In this document: positions 62,200 through 64,000 of the stretch, piece after piece
Layout of the letters: each line of letters starts with the position of its first letter
Position numbering within the stretch: the first letter of the stretch is position 1
Assembly (NCBI GenBank): GCA_932294295.1
Contig: OW028586.1
Location: 8,027,701-8,091,700, forward strand
Origin: Alitta virens
Lineage: Eukaryota; Annelida; Polychaeta; Phyllodocida; Nereididae
Direction: 5' to 3'
DNA: 64,000 nt
Notes under the pieces: generated by a model
What the model was told of the DNA's origin: nothing
Database searches by the model: none
What the model saw: only the letters and a program-made list of their open reading frames with translations
Made by a program: the position numbers and the translations under genes

Positions 62200-62430
62200 T
62201 TATGATGGACAAAAGGAAGAACATAGCTCCTTTTTTGAAGATTGAGAAAGCTCTGGAGGATACAGATGTCTGGAGGATTTCCGAACAATTTGGCTGATTC
62301 TTATGCTCAGGAAATCGATTGTTTCATATGATGAATAAACAATAGGATGTGAACTCGATCTTAAAATCAAGATGGATTTCTGACACTCCCCAAAATGGCA
62401 GGCAAATTCCACTGAAATTACAATGGACAT
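62200..62430 (-). CDS. Possible short upstream frame, in frame with the microprotein
   Basis: Seventy-six codons end in a TAA followed by one codon (GGA) and then the ATG of the microprotein. A TTTCAG acceptor-like site preceded by pyrimidines lies near 62,419, so the reading may begin with an upstream spliced exon. If the TAA were bypassed or is a recent mutation, the product would be a type I membrane protein of about 113 residues. The sequence itself resembles no known family. Confidence 0.25.
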   Translation of the reverse strand: MSIVISVEFACHFGECQKSILILRSSSHPIVYSSYETIDFLSIRISQIVRKSSRHLYPPELSQSSKKELCSSFCPS

Positions 62431-63605
62431 AGTAAGAACTAATTAGAACAGAAAGCAAACGATGATGTCAAGATAGATCAATTCAAGTTCCTGGCACTGA
62501 TACAATATTCATTTTGAATTACTAATGACTTCATAAAGATACACCTTCCCCTTCATTTTTCCCATTCTTTTATTCTACTTTCTTAAGTCTTATTTACCGT
62601 AATTCAAGTCCTCTCTGTACTTGACCTTACGCCTAAAGTAATTCAAGTCCTCTCTGTACTTGACCTTACTTTTCATCTATTCTATAGTAATTCAAGTCCT
62701 CTCTGTACTTGACCTTACTAGTCGGATTCAAATCCTCCCTAGCGGATATTTGAACTCCTTACCTTTAATTCAATGTGAATTCAAGTCCTCTCTGTACTTG
62801 ACCTTCATCATTCTTCATTAGTGCAGATTCTCGTTTCTCAAATTCCTTTAATCACAAAATATATGAACGAGTCTGTCTTTCCATAATTAACACTAAATTA
62901 CTTAAAGTAATTGCAACTTTTACATGATATGTTGTAACTATCGACAACATACAATTCTCAATACTCTACATTTAAAGTCATCCTCATTCAAATTCGCAAA
63001 TTACACCCTATTATAAGTAACCTCCATCATATTAACTTAAATCGCTTTAGTGATTCCAGGCTAGCTTTGGAAATCAGTAAACGTGGAGCATCGTACAATT
63101 ACTGCTAGTACTTTAGATAGAACAGTGCACAACAAAACTAATATACGTACCAAACTAATTCAAGTGAAATCAGTATTCAGAAGAAATATCCACCAGAGAT
63201 GAGCGTCCTCACATTCTAACTGGATAATCAATCCGAACAATCAACAATCGGTAATCTTCCATGAAAGGCAACTCGAGCACTATGGCAAGAGATGAAATAG
63301 ACATAGCCCACAATTCGACGTAGTTAAGACAGCGCTCAAGCAATAAAAAAATTAAGCAAGCAAAGAGCATGCGCAGATAAGCGCCAAGACTGAGCTAGAT
63401 CTAGCAATACCTAAACATGACTTGAAACCCCACAGGAATGTTTAAATAACTCCAAAGGTACTTTGGATAAAGGAAATCATGAAATCATTTTAATAAACTG
63501 AAGTATAACATACAGATGTCTTTTCGCGTTAATATTGTCAAATTTAAACAGATTAAAGTTCAAAATTCAAAATGAATGTCCTGAATTGTTCATTTGACGA
63601 AAATC
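62431..63605. other. 1.2-kb non-coding interval with hairpins
   Basis: No frame of note. It contains the hairpin cluster described separately and, on the minus strand, a purine tract (AAAAATGAAGGGGAAGG, near 62,560). Confidence 0.5.
62599..62806. repeat. Four near-identical 32-bp hairpin repeats plus one diverged relative
   Basis: Copies lie at 62,599-62,630, 62,638-62,669, 62,687-62,718 and 62,775-62,806. Each carries TCAAGT and ACTTGA around the nine-base loop CCTCTCTGT; the first three also have outer GTAA/TTAC arms. Between copies 3 and 4, at about 62,727-62,755, a relative reads TTCAAAT...ATTTGAA: both arms changed so that pairing is kept. Spacing between starts is 39, 49 and 88 bp. Confidence 0.9.
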
Positions 63606-64000
63606 TCAGGAACTGAGCTCTCCTTCAATTTTCATCTCAGCGATGGCCCGGAGAACTTTAGTGCTAGGCAGAATTACCTTGCGACGAATAGGCCTCGTCA
63701 ATGAAGACTCAATGTCTCTTGGACACGCTTGAGTGGCCTTCGACATAGGCACACTCCTCTCACAAAGAGACTCTCCATAAACCCTGACGATAAACTGGTC
63801 GACCTTGGTAAACCGCTCGTTCAATTTCATTTTCGGAATCCAATTAGTATGTAGAACTACTCGCGTAGCATCCACGAGAGATCCTTCGTCATTCAAATCC
63901 TGAAAGGTTCCAAGACCATCAAACCGAACGACAAAACAAGGTCTTTGAGGGGGCTGATCCACTTCCGACTGAAGAGAGAGGTCAGTCCGACCTTTAGCGA
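63606..64000 (-). CDS. 3' end of an unidentified frame running off the window
   Basis: An open minus-strand frame enters from beyond the window and ends at 63,606 after at least 131 codons. There is no ATG near its visible beginning, so this is a C-terminal part. It includes RPCFVVRFDGLGTFQDLND, VVLHTNWIPKMKLNERFTKV and RRKVILPSTKVLRAIAEMK; it is hydrophilic with no membrane segment. Its position upstream of the env-like gene suggests the end of a gag-pol or an accessory protein, but no family motif is recognised, so function is unassigned. Confidence 0.5.
   Translation of the reverse strand, partial: AKGRTDLSLQSEVDQPPQRPCFVVRFDGLGTFQDLNDEGSLVDATRVVLHTNWIPKMKLNERFTKVDQFIVRVYGESLCERSVPMSKATQACPRDIESSLTRPIRRKVILPSTKVLRAIAEMKIEGELSS

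Noticed and set aside
62545..62580. Polypurine tract starting another LTR (minus strand GGGGAAGG then TGTATC)
   Set aside because: It would place an LTR start upstream of the intact glycoprotein frame; no LTR-like features follow.

Overview
The window is eukaryotic and almost certainly from an animal: it has A/T-rich DNA, a long satellite array, spliced-exon signals (GTAAGT donors, polypyrimidine-AG acceptors) and animal-type transposons (PIF/Harbinger, hAT, mariner DD37D, Ty3/Gypsy, tRNA-derived SINE). The repertoire fits an invertebrate, perhaps marine, but I cannot name the species. No bacterial operons, CRISPR arrays or rRNA genes are present.

Layout. (1) Positions 1 to about 33,197 are one head-to-tail satellite array with a monomer of about 177 bp (roughly 187 copies). 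It is organised in higher-order repeats: A-B-C followed by a variable number of D monomers (1 to 12), then a 709-bp four-mer domain, then a domain of about 1,950 bp (11-mer), then a degenerate edge. Identical 62-residue open frames in it are by-products of the repetition, not genes. (2) 33.2-41.7 kb is a transposon graveyard: a degenerate 126-bp tandem repeat; an internally deleted mariner (35,948-36,768) sitting in the reverse transcriptase region of a decayed, 5'-truncated Ty3/Gypsy element with its 3' LTR; and a Tc1-like relic. (3) 42.2-47.5 kb holds what looks like a small three-exon gene for a secreted protein of about 139 residues. Its introns carry a SINE with a perfect 15-bp target duplication, MITEs and hairpins. 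(4) 47.5-50.2 kb is a foldback element with arms of about 200 bp containing a small hAT-type MITE. (5) 51,219-55,160 is a complete but dead Harbinger element with TIRs and a TAA target duplication; a 1,530-bp hAT element (8-bp target duplication) lies inside its transposase gene. (6) 55.2-64 kb, minus strand, is the most unusual part: an intact 1,518-codon frame for a membrane glycoprotein that joins a leucine-rich-repeat ectodomain to a furin-cleaved fusion protein resembling the baculovirus F / errantivirus Env group. Upstream of it lie a 36-residue membrane microprotein, four near-identical hairpins plus one covarying relative, and the 3' end of another frame running off the window. A possible 3' LTR lies downstream.

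How the parts relate: region 6 is best read as the 3' part of an env-bearing LTR retroelement (or a host gene captured from one) in reverse orientation, and it is the only large intact coding unit here. The other transposase and pol genes carry stops, frameshifts and deletions, several of them consistent with CGA-to-TGA decay. Nesting gives a partial order of events: Harbinger before its internal hAT, and Ty3 before mariner.
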